The notes below the pieces were generated by a model. The model saw nothing but the letters and a program-made list of their open reading frames with translations. It had not been told where the DNA came from and ran no database searches. Made by a program: the position numbers and the translations under genes. From contig CAIXUF010000404.1 in assembly GCA_903922535.1 (NCBI GenBank), positions 1-8,252 on the forward strand: a DNA stretch of 8,252 nt, read 5' to 3'. Source of the stretch: Candidatus Hydrogenedentota bacterium (GTDB taxonomy: Bacteria; Hydrogenedentota; Hydrogenedentia; Hydrogenedentiales; CAITNO01). This document shows positions 1-6,434 of this stretch, one piece after another (positions within the stretch are counted from its first letter, which is position 1; each line of letters opens with the position of its first letter).

Positions 1-1
1 G

Positions 2-988
2 GCCGCATTTGCCCTGTCCGCCTACCGCGACTACCTGCACACCGGCAGCCTGACCCATCTACAGGAGTTTTGGCCCGCCGTGCAGCGCGACGCCAACACC
101 GCGCTGCTCCCCGCCGGCACGGTCACTTCGGCGGCCGCGGCCAGCAGGCGTGTCGCCGCGCTGCGCGCCTGCGTTCACCTGGCCGAGGCCATGCACGACC
201 CTGCTAGCGCGGTCTTCTTTGAGGCCTGTCGCCGCGCCTGGGTGGAGTACGAGACCCGTTTCTGGAACAAGAAGACCGGCCTGTACGGCGGGTCCGAAGA
301 GGACCCCGCCGAGGCCATGTCGGGGCTGTGCCAGGTGGCCGCGCTGCGCATGGACGACGTGGCGCAGCCCGCGCGCGTGGTGGGCTGTCTGAAGGCACTG
401 GTGAAGGATGCCCGCGCCGAAACCCTGTCCACGGCGTCCCTGCTGCGCCTCGCGTTTCTGGAACGGCACTACGGCAGTGAAATCGCGGCGGGCGGCGTTT
501 GGGCCGGGCGGCTTGCGGTCCGGCTCGACGAGAACGATGCCTTTGATCTTCGCCTGCTCTGGCACTACTTCCAGGCCATTGGGGGCATGCTGCACGCCGT
601 CCCCGCGCAGCGCATCTATCTCAATCCGCGCGCCGGGGCAAACGGCGCCGAAAACATCGTGAACCTCATGACGCCCCTTTGTTTTGGGCGCATGCGCCAC
701 CGGGAGAATCAGGGACCCGGCAGCCCGGAAGCGCAGACCGACCTCGTGCTGGACAGCCCGGTGGTCATCCGCGAGCTGGTCTTGCGTGTGCCCGAAGGCC
801 TTGCCAACCCGCAGGTGCACTGCACCATCAGCGACGATGTGGTTCCCTGCGACGTTGTGCCGCGCTCCGAGACGGGGCGCTGCGAGGTGCTGATTCGCTT
901 CCGCTCCCCGGTGCAGCTTGCGGGAACCCTGACCCTCTTCGTCCGGGAATCCGTGGTCAAGGAGAAGAAGAGGGGGTGGCTGCGATGA
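2..988 (+). CDS. GH116-like (alpha/alpha)6-barrel protein, C-terminal part, 5' end outside the window
   Basis: The frame is open from base 2 to a TGA at 986-988, giving 328 residues with the N-terminus missing. The first visible stretch (AFALSAYRDYLHTG, then LQEFWPAVQRDA) and the later helices (RVAALRACVHLAEAM, FFEACRRAWVEYETRFWNKKTGLY) have the spacing and wording of GH116/DUF608 glycosidases (beta-glucosidase/glucosylceramidase type). The last 110 residues after LNPRAGANG look like a small beta-rich C-terminal domain. In family members the segment after the WPAV helix carries a PDQTYDxW-like loop with the acid/base Asp. Here that loop is absent: about seven residues (AGTVTSA) join the two helices in frame. 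The protein may therefore be non-catalytic or a divergent subfamily. Its stop overlaps the coaE start (ATGA), so the two are probably co-transcribed. I am fairly sure of the fold and unsure of any substrate. Confidence 0.65.
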   Translation, partial: AAFALSAYRDYLHTGSLTHLQEFWPAVQRDANTALLPAGTVTSAAAASRRVAALRACVHLAEAMHDPASAVFFEACRRAWVEYETRFWNKKTGLYGGSEEDPAEAMSGLCQVAALRMDDVAQPARVVGCLKALVKDARAETLSTASLLRLAFLERHYGSEIAAGGVWAGRLAVRLDENDAFDLRLLWHYFQAIGGMLHAVPAQRIYLNPRAGANGAENIVNLMTPLCFGRMRHRENQGPGSPEAQTDLVLDSPVVIRELVLRVPEGLANPQVHCTISDDVVPCDVVPRSETGRCEVLIRFRSPVQLAGTLTLFVRESVVKEKKRGWLR

Positions 989-1581
989 GGATTTTCGGAC
1001 TCACCGGCGGCATTGGCAGCGGCAAATCGCAAGCCGCCCGCGCCTTTGAGCGCCGCGGTGTCCCCGTCATCGACGCCGACCGCGTCGGCCATGCCGTGAT
1101 CGAACCGGGGGGTGCCGCCCACGATGCTGTCGTGCGCGCCTTTGGCGGCGGCATTCTCACGGAGGACGGGTGCATCGATCATGCAAAGCTTGCTGCCCGC
1201 GCCTTTGCCGACCCGGACGCCCGGTGTCAGCTCAACGCGATTACCCACCCCGCCATCTATGCCGAAATCGGACGCCGCTGCATGGAATGCGCGGAACAGG
1301 GCGCGCGGAACATCATCGTGGAGGCGGCGTTGATAGGGGAGGATGGCCGGGTCAATCCCCTGTTCGAGGGGATCATTCTCGTCAGTTGCCCCGTGCAGGA
1401 GAGGCTCCGCCGTCTCACAGAACAGCGCGGCATGGAACGCGCCGAAGCCGAACGCCGCGTTGCCGCCCAGTCCGACCCCGAGGCAAAGCGCTCCCTTGCA
1501 AAATGGGTGATCAACAACGGGGGCGATCTGGAGAACCTTCAGAAACAGGTCGAGGCCATAGTGGGGGAGATGGTCCTGTAA
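985..1581 (+). CDS. coaE: Dephospho-CoA kinase
   Basis: CoaE phosphorylates the 3'-hydroxyl of dephospho-CoA with ATP, the last step of coenzyme A synthesis in the cytoplasm. The product is 198 residues, normal for the family. It opens with the P-loop GLTGGIGSGKS (residues 5-15). The DAD of the substrate-binding lid region follows at 30-32, then THPAIY, and the C-terminal QERLRRLTEQRG, RVAAQ and VINNGGDLENL signatures. The usual LLFE segment is changed to LIGEDG, with LFEG a few residues later, which is an acceptable variation. The ATG at 985 is preceded by an AGGGGG ribosome binding site with 8 nt spacing and overlaps the upstream TGA in an ATGA. Nothing in the sequence suggests it is broken. 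Confidence 0.96.
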   Translation: MRIFGLTGGIGSGKSQAARAFERRGVPVIDADRVGHAVIEPGGAAHDAVVRAFGGGILTEDGCIDHAKLAARAFADPDARCQLNAITHPAIYAEIGRRCMECAEQGARNIIVEAALIGEDGRVNPLFEGIILVSCPVQERLRRLTEQRGMERAEAERRVAAQSDPEAKRSLAKWVINNGGDLENLQKQVEAIVGEMVL

Positions 1582-1661
1582 GAGTGTCTGCAGCGAAGCG
1601 GAGCGCACCGTCTTGACCGCAGAGGGCCGGCACGAACGCCGACGCGCCCGGTCTGGACTTC

Positions 1662-1973
1662 TCAGTTGTCGAATCTGCGCACGGTAAACACCCGGCGGGG
1701 GGCCGGGGAGTAATCTGTCAGCACGAAGATTGGGTCTTCCATCGCGTTCACGTGCGCGTACAGAGAGGCGGCGGAAATCGCTTCCGCCAGGGTGCCCCAG
1801 AAGGACACGAGTTCTTCTTCGACCGTGAATGACCACAGGGCGACACGGCCGATTTCCGGTGCCCGGTTATACTTGTTGATGAATGGGGCAAAGTCCAATG
1901 CGGGTTTCTTCAAGGAATGAGTCTCCAATCGGCGGGTATCCGGGTCGGCGCCTGCGCGCAGGAGGCCGTTCAT
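1662..1973 (-). CDS. Small orphan protein, copy A (paralogue of the gene at 6153-6410)
   Basis: This is a 103-residue protein I do not recognise. From residue 21 (KKPALD) to the end it aligns without gaps to copy B at 6153-6410, with about 50 of 78 positions identical. The conserved stretches are VALW-F-VE-E, WGTLAEA, ASLYAH-NA-ED, LTDY and PAPRRVF-VR. The conservation is at protein level, with many third-position changes, so it is a real gene under selection. Predicted composition is mixed alpha/beta, with no signal peptide or membrane segment. The start is uncertain: the ATG at 1973 has only a distant purine run (AGAGAAGAAAG) upstream, and the TTG at 1928 aligns exactly with the ATG of copy B and would give 88 residues. 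It is transcribed towards the 3' end of coaE. A tandem 11-bp repeat lies about 50 nt upstream of the ATG. Confidence 0.8.
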   Translation of the reverse strand: MNGLLRAGADPDTRRLETHSLKKPALDFAPFINKYNRAPEIGRVALWSFTVEEELVSFWGTLAEAISAASLYAHVNAMEDPIFVLTDYSPAPRRVFTVRRFDN

Positions 1974-2004
1974 GCCGGATGTCTGCGGTTTCTTTCTTCT
2001 CTAT

Positions 2005-2024
2005 TAACGTTATTGTCGCATGCG
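2005..2024. promoter_or_regulatory. Two short palindromes in the leader of copy A
   Basis: TAACGTTA (2005-2012) and CGCATGCG (2017-2024) are perfect 8-bp palindromes. They sit between the tandem-repeat element and the start codon of copy A. On the minus strand a GACAAT that could act as a -10 box overlaps the space between them. The position suggests operator or promoter sequence, but 8-bp palindromes also occur by chance. Confidence 0.25.
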
Positions 2025-2044
2025 GACTGTTAGCGGATGATTAG
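2023..2044 (-). promoter_or_regulatory. Tandem 11-bp direct repeat upstream of copy A (response-regulator-like box)
   Basis: On the minus strand this reads CTAATCATCCG followed immediately by CTAACAGTCCG; 8 of 11 positions match between the halves. The same element occurs once more, at 7091-7112, upstream of the cassette that ends in copy B; over 21 bases the two sites differ at two positions. Abutting 11-bp direct repeats are the usual layout for OmpR/PhoB-family regulators. About 6-7 nt downstream of the second half is a possible -10 box (GACAAT here, TATAAA at the other site), so a protein bound here would cover the -35 region. Assignment to that regulator family is inference. Confidence 0.5.
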
Positions 2045-2045
2045 G

Positions 2046-2383
2046 AAATGATGGTGGTCTCACGGCGATGAACTCCGCTCTTGGGCAGTCGTGCCAATGG
2101 GCGAGAACTTCTGCCAGGGACGCTTCGACAATAACAATGGCCATCTGGTTTCATTTATGGGTGAGGGCCAGGTCCGGTCAGTGTTGTCTTCGACAGATTG
2201 GCATACTCCGGCACGCGCAACTGTGGCTTCATTCCGCCCCGGCCATCTTCCCGCTCCGCAGCAACCACAGCGACGCTGCAGTTTGGAATTCATGTGATTC
2301 TAACCCCAGGCAAACGTGAAAGAAACATGAAACGCGTAGACTGCGCCTGATTGCGTATGACAGGGGCGGCACCCGTCCTGCCT
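2046..2383. other. Non-coding spacer with a possible gene remnant
   Basis: No convincing gene is visible in these roughly 340 bases. Around 2090-2150 the minus strand encodes IVEASLAEVLAH, which matches the last residues of the PLP enzyme at 3499-4839 (IIDASLAEVLAQ). The matching core TCCCTGGCAGAAGTTCT differs at one base from TCCCTGGCAGAGGTTCT. Upstream of it on the minus strand the frame is interrupted, and the copy lacks the stop codon after the match. This may be the 3' stump of a decayed duplicate, or chance. The right half presumably holds the promoter of the HAD gene, but I see no clear -35/-10 pair. Confidence 0.4.
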
Positions 2384-2416
2384 CTTGCCAGCGCGGATTC
2401 CTGCCGCGGTGGCAAG
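2384..2416 (+). promoter_or_regulatory. Long hairpin in the leader of the HAD phosphatase gene
   Basis: The arms CTTGCCAGCGCGG and CCGCGGTGGCAAG pair at 12 of 13 positions, with a single G-G mismatch, around the 7-nt loop ATTCCTG. The hairpin ends 37 nt before the chosen ATG (2454) and just before an in-frame ATG at 2421. There is no T-run after it on either strand, so a classic intrinsic terminator is unlikely. It could be an RNA leader structure, a DNA operator, or part of a dispersed repeat. The stem is seen directly; its role is inference. Confidence 0.5.
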
Positions 2417-2453
2417 AATCATGAAGCACAACCACCATTGGAGATTTCCAAAC

Positions 2454-3242
2454 ATGTCTATGGGTTACTTGATTGATATGGATGGTGTTATTTACCGCGA
2501 GGGCGAAACCATTCACGGTGCGACAGATTTCATTCATGCGCTTCGCAGTCATGATATTCCGTTCATGTTTCTCACGAACAACAGCCAACGGACCCGGCGG
2601 GACATCGCCACCAAGCTTTCCCGCATGGGCTTCAAGGTTGAGGAACGTCACATCTTCACCTGCGCGATGGCAACAGCGCGTTTTCTCTCCATCCAGAAGC
2701 CCGGGGGAACGGCGTATGTGATCGGCGAAGGCGGATTGCTTAACGCTTTGCATGACAATGGTTACGCTATTGTGGACCACGCTCCGGATTACGTTGTTGT
2801 GGGGGAGGGCAGGACCATCAGTTTTGAGATGATAGAGAACGCCACAAACATGGTTCTCAATGGCGCGAAACTGGTTGCCACGAATCTTGACCCGAACTGC
2901 CCGACATCCAAGGGAATGCGGCCTGGGTGCGGAGCCATCACCGCACTTCTCGAGGCGGCGACCGGTGTAAGGGCCTTCAGTGTGGGCAAACCCAGTCCCA
3001 TCATGATGCGGGCTGCCCGAAAGGAATTGGGCTTGGACGCCGCGCGCACAATAATGATCGGCGACACCATGGATACGGACATACTGGGGGGCGTCAACAT
3101 GGGGTACCGCACGATACTGGTGCTGACCGGCGGCACTCGACGGGAGGATTTGGCGCGGTACGCCTATCAACCCGACATCGTCGTCGACTCTATCGCGGAT
3201 TTGCTGGAGCCGCGACACTTCGGAGTATATGAGGCCGCCTGA
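2454..3242 (+). CDS. HAD-IIA (NagD-like) phosphatase
   Basis: This 262-residue soluble protein is a haloacid-dehalogenase superfamily phosphatase of the IIA (NagD/AraL/PGP) type, which hydrolyses phosphate monoesters such as nucleotides or sugar phosphates using Mg2+. Motif I is DMDGV (nucleophile D8, acid/base D10), motif II is LTNNS (T41), the motif III lysine is in VGKPSP (K179), and motif IV is GDTMDTD (D204, D209). The C2-type cap lies between motifs II and III. The ATG at 2454 is chosen because GGAG stands 10 nt upstream and family proteins begin a few residues before motif I; an in-frame ATG at 2421 would add 11 residues. Its codons end in A or T more often than those of coaE, most clearly in the first third. 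It is convergent with the PbfA-like gene. The actual substrate cannot be read from the sequence. Confidence 0.9.
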   Translation: MSMGYLIDMDGVIYREGETIHGATDFIHALRSHDIPFMFLTNNSQRTRRDIATKLSRMGFKVEERHIFTCAMATARFLSIQKPGGTAYVIGEGGLLNALHDNGYAIVDHAPDYVVVGEGRTISFEMIENATNMVLNGAKLVATNLDPNCPTSKGMRPGCGAITALLEAATGVRAFSVGKPSPIMMRAARKELGLDAARTIMIGDTMDTDILGGVNMGYRTILVLTGGTRREDLARYAYQPDIVVDSIADLLEPRHFGVYEAA

Positions 3243-3498
3243 TGCGGGAAACGAAGCGCCTGCGCGGGCGGGAGACTGTTGTTGAGCGCCGAGAGGCGTT
3301 CCTGCCCGCAAGCCAGGCTTCCATGGCAGATTCAATACGGGTTCTTTCATCTCTCTACCGGGTTGCTCTGTCCAGATTGCACGGCTGCCGGTTCGCCATG
3401 TTTTCGCCAAAGGACACATGCTGGCGTCTTGCGGCACCTTCTTGTTCGCAGATGATGGGGATGGTCTGGCCAAGGGCCGCACCCTATAGCCCGCCGGG
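3243..3498. other. Convergent intergenic region without a recognisable gene
   Basis: This lies between the stop of the HAD gene (+) and the stop of the PLP enzyme (-). No reading frame looks like a conserved protein, and no strong hairpin followed by a T-run is visible, so the expected bidirectional terminator is not obvious. Confidence 0.4.
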
Positions 3499-4839
3499 TT
3501 ATTGCGCCAGAACCTCTGCCAGGGAGGCATCAATAATGCCGACGGCTTTTTCGAGTTCCCCCCGGGTGATCGTCAGCGGCGGGGCCAGCGTGAGCGTCTT
3601 CCCGCCCGACACTTTGAAGCTGAGTCCTCTGCGCAGGCATGCGTAAAGTATCTGTTCGGCAATGTCATTCCCGGCGCGGCCGGTGGCGGGCTTATCGGCC
3701 AGTTCAACCCCCACAAGCAGGCCAATGCCCCGCACCTCCCGGATGCATAGGTGTTTCGCTTGCAGTGTCCGCAGGCTGTCGAGCAGTTGCGCTCCCATCA
3801 CCCGGCTGCGCTCGACGAGACCGTCCTCCTCAATGCAGTCCAGCGTGGCCAGGGCGGCGGCGCACCCAAGGGGCGATTTCTCGTGGGTGAAGTGACCCAG
3901 CGAATACGCTTTGGCCACGTCAAGATCCCCGCGGGCGACGACGGCGGCCATCGGCATGACACCGCCGCCGAGCCCCTTGCCCATGCACAGGATGTCCGGC
4001 ACGACACCGTAGTGCTCGCAGGCGAACATTCTGCCCGTGCGCCCCAGGCAGGTCGGCACCTCGTCGAAGATCAGCAGTGCCCCGTGCTGGTCGCAAAGCT
4101 CGCGCACACGCTTCCAGTAGGCTTTGCCGGGCCGGGTCACGTCGGTGCAGCGGATCGGTTCTGCGATGACTGCGGCAATGTCCCCTTCATGCGCCATCAC
4201 GTATTCAACGTGATCAACGTTGGAAAGGGCGCTGTCGTCGCCGCGGCAGTCCTCCGGCGGCGGCACGTGGATCGCGCCCGGCAGCAGTGGCCCGATGCCG
4301 GAGCGGAACATGGCCTCTCCGCCCACGCTGATCGCGTCGAGCGTGGCGCCGTGGAAAGCGCCCCAAAAGCTGATCGTCTTGAACCGGCCCGTGGCGACAC
4401 GCGCCAGTTTCAATGCCATGCTGACGGCCAGCGCCCCGGCCGGCGCAAACAGGACCTTGTTCAGGTTGCCGGGGGCAATCCGGGCAAGACGCCGGGCCCG
4501 CGCGACCGCAACATCATTTGTATACCGGCGCGGGCAGAACGGCAGAACGTCCAACTGCTTCTTGACAGCTTCGATGACACGCTTGTTGCGGTATCCCACT
4601 TGATGCGCGCTGTTTCCATGAAAATCGAGCAACTCCCGCCCCTGGACATCGCGCAGCAATGCGCCTTCACACGATTCCAGCGCGTCCAGGCAGGGCGTGG
4701 AGAGCGACTGATGCAGGAAGTGGCGGCTGTCCTCCTCCAGCAACGCGCGCGTTCCGGGTGAAACGCACTCCTCCAGCCAGTGGTTTCTCAAGGGGGATGC
4801 GTTTACATCGCCTTCCGTCTTGTCGATTCGCTTCTGCAT
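3499..4839 (-). CDS. pbfA: Class-III PLP enzyme, probable (R)-1-hydroxy-2-aminoethylphosphonate ammonia-lyase (PbfA-like)
   Basis: This 446-residue fold-type I PLP enzyme is probably a lyase. PbfA converts (R)-1-hydroxy-2-aminoethylphosphonate to phosphonoacetaldehyde and ammonia in phosphonate breakdown. The assignment rests on phrases I recall from that family: the N-terminal TEGDVN, LSTPCLDALESCEG, DFHGNSAHQVGY, LPFCPRRYTN, APGNLNKVLFAP, DAISVGGEAMFR, GPLLPG-IHVPPP, LGHFTHEKSPLGCAAALAT and EVRGIGLLVGVEL. IFDEVPTCLGRTG carries the PLP-pyridine Asp (D259), and MGKGLGGG carries the Schiff-base lysine (K288). The loop that normally reads GGT-A (PLP phosphate contact) is AGALA here, which is unusual. 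The ATG at 4839 has AAAGG 6 nt upstream; a TTG at 4854 is in frame but weaker. No phnX, phnY or phnA is present to process the aldehyde. Ethanolamine-phosphate phospho-lyase is the main alternative. Confidence 0.75.
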   Translation of the reverse strand: MQKRIDKTEGDVNASPLRNHWLEECVSPGTRALLEEDSRHFLHQSLSTPCLDALESCEGALLRDVQGRELLDFHGNSAHQVGYRNKRVIEAVKKQLDVLPFCPRRYTNDVAVARARRLARIAPGNLNKVLFAPAGALAVSMALKLARVATGRFKTISFWGAFHGATLDAISVGGEAMFRSGIGPLLPGAIHVPPPEDCRGDDSALSNVDHVEYVMAHEGDIAAVIAEPIRCTDVTRPGKAYWKRVRELCDQHGALLIFDEVPTCLGRTGRMFACEHYGVVPDILCMGKGLGGGVMPMAAVVARGDLDVAKAYSLGHFTHEKSPLGCAAALATLDCIEEDGLVERSRVMGAQLLDSLRTLQAKHLCIREVRGIGLLVGVELADKPATGRAGNDIAEQILYACLRRGLSFKVSGGKTLTLAPPLTITRGELEKAVGIIDASLAEVLAQ

Positions 4840-4882
4840 AGTAGGCCTTTCCAAACGAGATCGGATTCACGCGCACGGGTCC

Positions 4883-4911
4883 ATATTAGCACATGCCAGA
4901 TATAATGACCT
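4883..4911 (-). promoter_or_regulatory. Possible promoter of the PbfA-like gene
   Basis: On the minus strand TAATAT (4883-4888) matches the -10 consensus at 4 of 6 positions. With 17 nt spacing, AGGTCA (4906-4911) matches -35 at 3 of 6. The region is clearly AT-richer than its surroundings and lies 44 nt upstream of the chosen start. This is a weak call made on position and composition. Confidence 0.25.
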
Positions 4912-4979
4912 TCCGTGTTTGGGTCTCTCGCCGGCCGCAGAAAGTCCTGTTCAAACAGTCAGCATCACGTCGCCGAATA

Positions 4980-5010
4980 GGAAAGGCGCGGGCCGGGGCA
5001 CGCGCCTTCC
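4980..5010 (-). terminator. Hairpin after the pilin-like gene
   Basis: Read on the minus strand, GGAAGGCGCG and CGCGCCTTTCC pair over 10 bp with one bulged base around a 10-nt loop. The hairpin starts 22 nt after the pilin stop, a typical place for a terminator. No clear U-tract follows (TATTCGG), so it may be a weak terminator or an mRNA-stabilising stem. Confidence 0.45.
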
Positions 5011-5032
5011 AACCACACCTTCCCGAGCCTGT

Positions 5033-6055
5033 CTACTTGAACGAAGCCGCGATCATGCCGTAGGTGTTTGCCCAAGGCCCGTTGGCGGGAAACCTGCCGT
5101 TCTTCTCGTATTTCACAAACTCCGAGTGGCCGTCCATATACAGCGTGTTGGCACCGCCGGGAACGTGGTTGAACGCGGCCGCCGAGCCCGGCGTGCTGCT
5201 GACACTGTCCCAGTAGACGGAAAGGCTGGATTGGGCCATGGCGCTGCCTCCCGCGTTGTTGATGTCCGTAATCATGAAGCGTTCGACACCCTCGCGCAGC
5301 CGGTGTACGGTCTTTCCGCCGCCGTTGCCGCTGGCCGCCGCGTTCGTGATTATGCTTGACAGCGGGGACGAAGTGACGTCAATGTCGTTGTCGAGCAATT
5401 GGCGGATTGCCGCGCCGTTCGACGTGACACCCCTGCCGAATGCGCCGCCGGCGTAGAGCGGCAGGGCAACGGCCAGCAACTGCGAGGGCGCCGCGGCACC
5501 CGCGGGAAGCGAGACACCGACAACCCCGCTGATCAGCGACAAGTCGGTCTGCGGATACGTGCCGTCGCACCGGTCAATCACCCAGCCGAAATACTGGTAG
5601 CAGTCCGACTGGTTGTCCGCAAGGCCCTTGTAGGGGCTGGCACACGCCTGTCCGGGCGCGTCGGAGATGATGGCCAAGACATCCCTGGCATTGGTCCCGT
5701 CTGGATTTGACGGGCAGACCAGCACATTCCAGTCGGTCAGATACTCGGGATAGATGGCCGTCACCGAGGGGCCGATTTCCGGCTCGTCCTGGGTGGTGCA
5801 GCCGACGGGTTTGCCCCCGGAGCCGTCGGTGTAATACGGCGCGATGCCCTGCATGGGCGGAAAGGAGCCGCCCGCTTCGTTGGAGTACATCTTCAGGACG
5901 ACGCCCATCTGTTTCAGGTTGTTCTGGCAACTGGAGCGGCGGGCGGCCTCCCGCGCGCGCGCCAGGGCCGGGAGCAAAATCGCCGCCAAAATGCCAATGA
6001 TGGCAATCACTACCAGCAATTCAATCAACGTAAACCCGTTTTTGTCGTTCCGCAT
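5033..6055 (-). CDS. Type II secretion/DUF1559-like pilin protein with H-X10-DG motif
   Basis: This 340-residue exported protein begins with a short basic leader and the prepilin-peptidase site G7|F8 ([10 protein letters not shown]), with Glu at +5 of the mature form. One hydrophobic helix ([19 protein letters not shown]) follows and would hold it in the inner membrane or pack it into a pseudopilus. It continues with [18 protein letters not shown], typical of the DUF1559-like families abundant in Planctomycetes, Lentisphaerae and Hydrogenedentota. The C-terminal motif (H297, DG at 308-309, then HSEFVKY) has ten residues between His and Asp, against nine in the name-giving H-X9-DG form. The many Cys residues (SCQNN, VGCTT, LVCPS, QACAS, SDCYQ, DRCDG) suggest disulfides in the exported domain. 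The ATG at 6055 has GGAAGAG just upstream. Its exact role (surface filament, matrix or carbohydrate capture) is unknown. Confidence 0.9.
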   Translation of the reverse strand: MRNDKNGFTLIELLVVIAIIGILAAILLPALARAREAARRSSCQNNLKQMGVVLKMYSNEAGGSFPPMQGIAPYYTDGSGGKPVGCTTQDEPEIGPSVTAIYPEYLTDWNVLVCPSNPDGTNARDVLAIISDAPGQACASPYKGLADNQSDCYQYFGWVIDRCDGTYPQTDLSLISGVVGVSLPAGAAAPSQLLAVALPLYAGGAFGRGVTSNGAAIRQLLDNDIDVTSSPLSSIITNAAASGNGGGKTVHRLREGVERFMITDINNAGGSAMAQSSLSVYWDSVSSTPGSAAAFNHVPGGANTLYMDGHSEFVKYEKNGRFPANGPWANTYGMIAASFK

Positions 6056-6109
6056 TTCTTCTCTTCCTGTCCGTTATGTTTAGAATAAGTCCAAGGCAAG
6101 TTGCAGACG

Positions 6110-6132
6110 GTCCTTGAACGGGCGTTCAGGAC
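6110..6132 (-). terminator. Hairpin after copy B, probable end of the three-gene cassette
   Basis: On the minus strand GTCCTGAAC pairs with GTTCAAGGAC (9 bp with one bulged base) around the 4-nt loop GCCC. It begins 20 nt after the stop of copy B and lies before the pilin gene, which suggests that the cassette and pilin are separate transcription units. No U-tract follows, so rho-independent termination is not certain. Confidence 0.45.
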
Positions 6133-6152
6133 CCCGGTGCGCAGCTTCTCAG

Positions 6153-6410
6153 TTATCGAATGCGCACGGAAAACACCCGGCGGGGCGCCGGACGGTAGTC
6201 CGTCAGCAGAAAGGCCGTGTCTTCCTCCGCGTTCGTGTGCGCATACAGCGAGGCGGTGGACGATGCCTCCGCCAGTGTGCCCCAGATGGACAGCATCTCT
6301 CCCTCAACGATGAAGGTCCACAAGGCAACGCAGTCTGTTTCCGGCAGATGACTGTGCTTGTCGCAAAACGGTGTGGTATCCAAGGTCAGTTTCTTCATCT
6401 GTGTCTCCAT
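6153..6410 (-). CDS. Small orphan protein, copy B (paralogue of the gene at 1662-1973)
   Basis: This is an 85-residue protein of unknown function, third gene of a minus-strand cassette. It aligns along nearly its whole length with copy A (about 64% identity over 78 residues, no gaps), sharing VALW-F-VE-E, WGTLAEA, ASLYAH-NA-ED, LTDY and PAPRRVF-VR. The alignment at the ATG supports this start (ATG GAG ACA CAG here, TTG GAG ACT CAT in copy A). At the 3' end, two bases present in copy A (AG after GTGCGC) are missing. This shifts the frame, so the gene ends at TAA with VRIR instead of VRRFDN; the old TGA is still visible six bases further on. No signal peptide, membrane helix or known motif is seen. 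The stop of the 90-aa gene is 24 nt upstream. Ribosome binding is not obvious (CCCACAACA before the ATG). Confidence 0.85.
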   Translation of the reverse strand: METQMKKLTLDTTPFCDKHSHLPETDCVALWTFIVEGEMLSIWGTLAEASSTASLYAHTNAEEDTAFLLTDYRPAPRRVFSVRIR

Positions 6411-6434
6411 TGTTGTGGGAACGAGGCGCGGCCG

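Noticed and set aside
709..1836. Long minus-strand open frame of 375 codons antisense to coaE and the GH116-like gene
   Set aside because: It overlaps two clear genes, its sequence is low in recognisable motifs and arginine/proline rich, and it exists because GC-rich codons leave few stops on the other strand.
2331..2354. Possible 7-codon leader peptide (MKRVDCA) before the HAD hairpin
   Set aside because: No run of regulatory codons, no alternative terminator/antiterminator pair, and the length is easily explained by chance.
3268..3290. Partial third copy of the tandem element (GACTGTTGTTGAG)
   Set aside because: Only the GACTGTT half matches; the second CTAA half and the 11-bp phase are missing.
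3242..3646. Plus-strand 134-codon frame overlapping the HAD stop
   Set aside because: Its second half is antisense to the PbfA-like gene, and the first half resembles no protein and has no ribosome binding site.
3751..4761. 336-codon plus-strand frame inside the PbfA-like gene
   Set aside because: Exact shadow of the real minus-strand gene, with no coding logic of its own.
4955..4968. AACAGTCAGC resembling one half of the tandem element
   Set aside because: Only seven bases are shared and there is no second half next to it.
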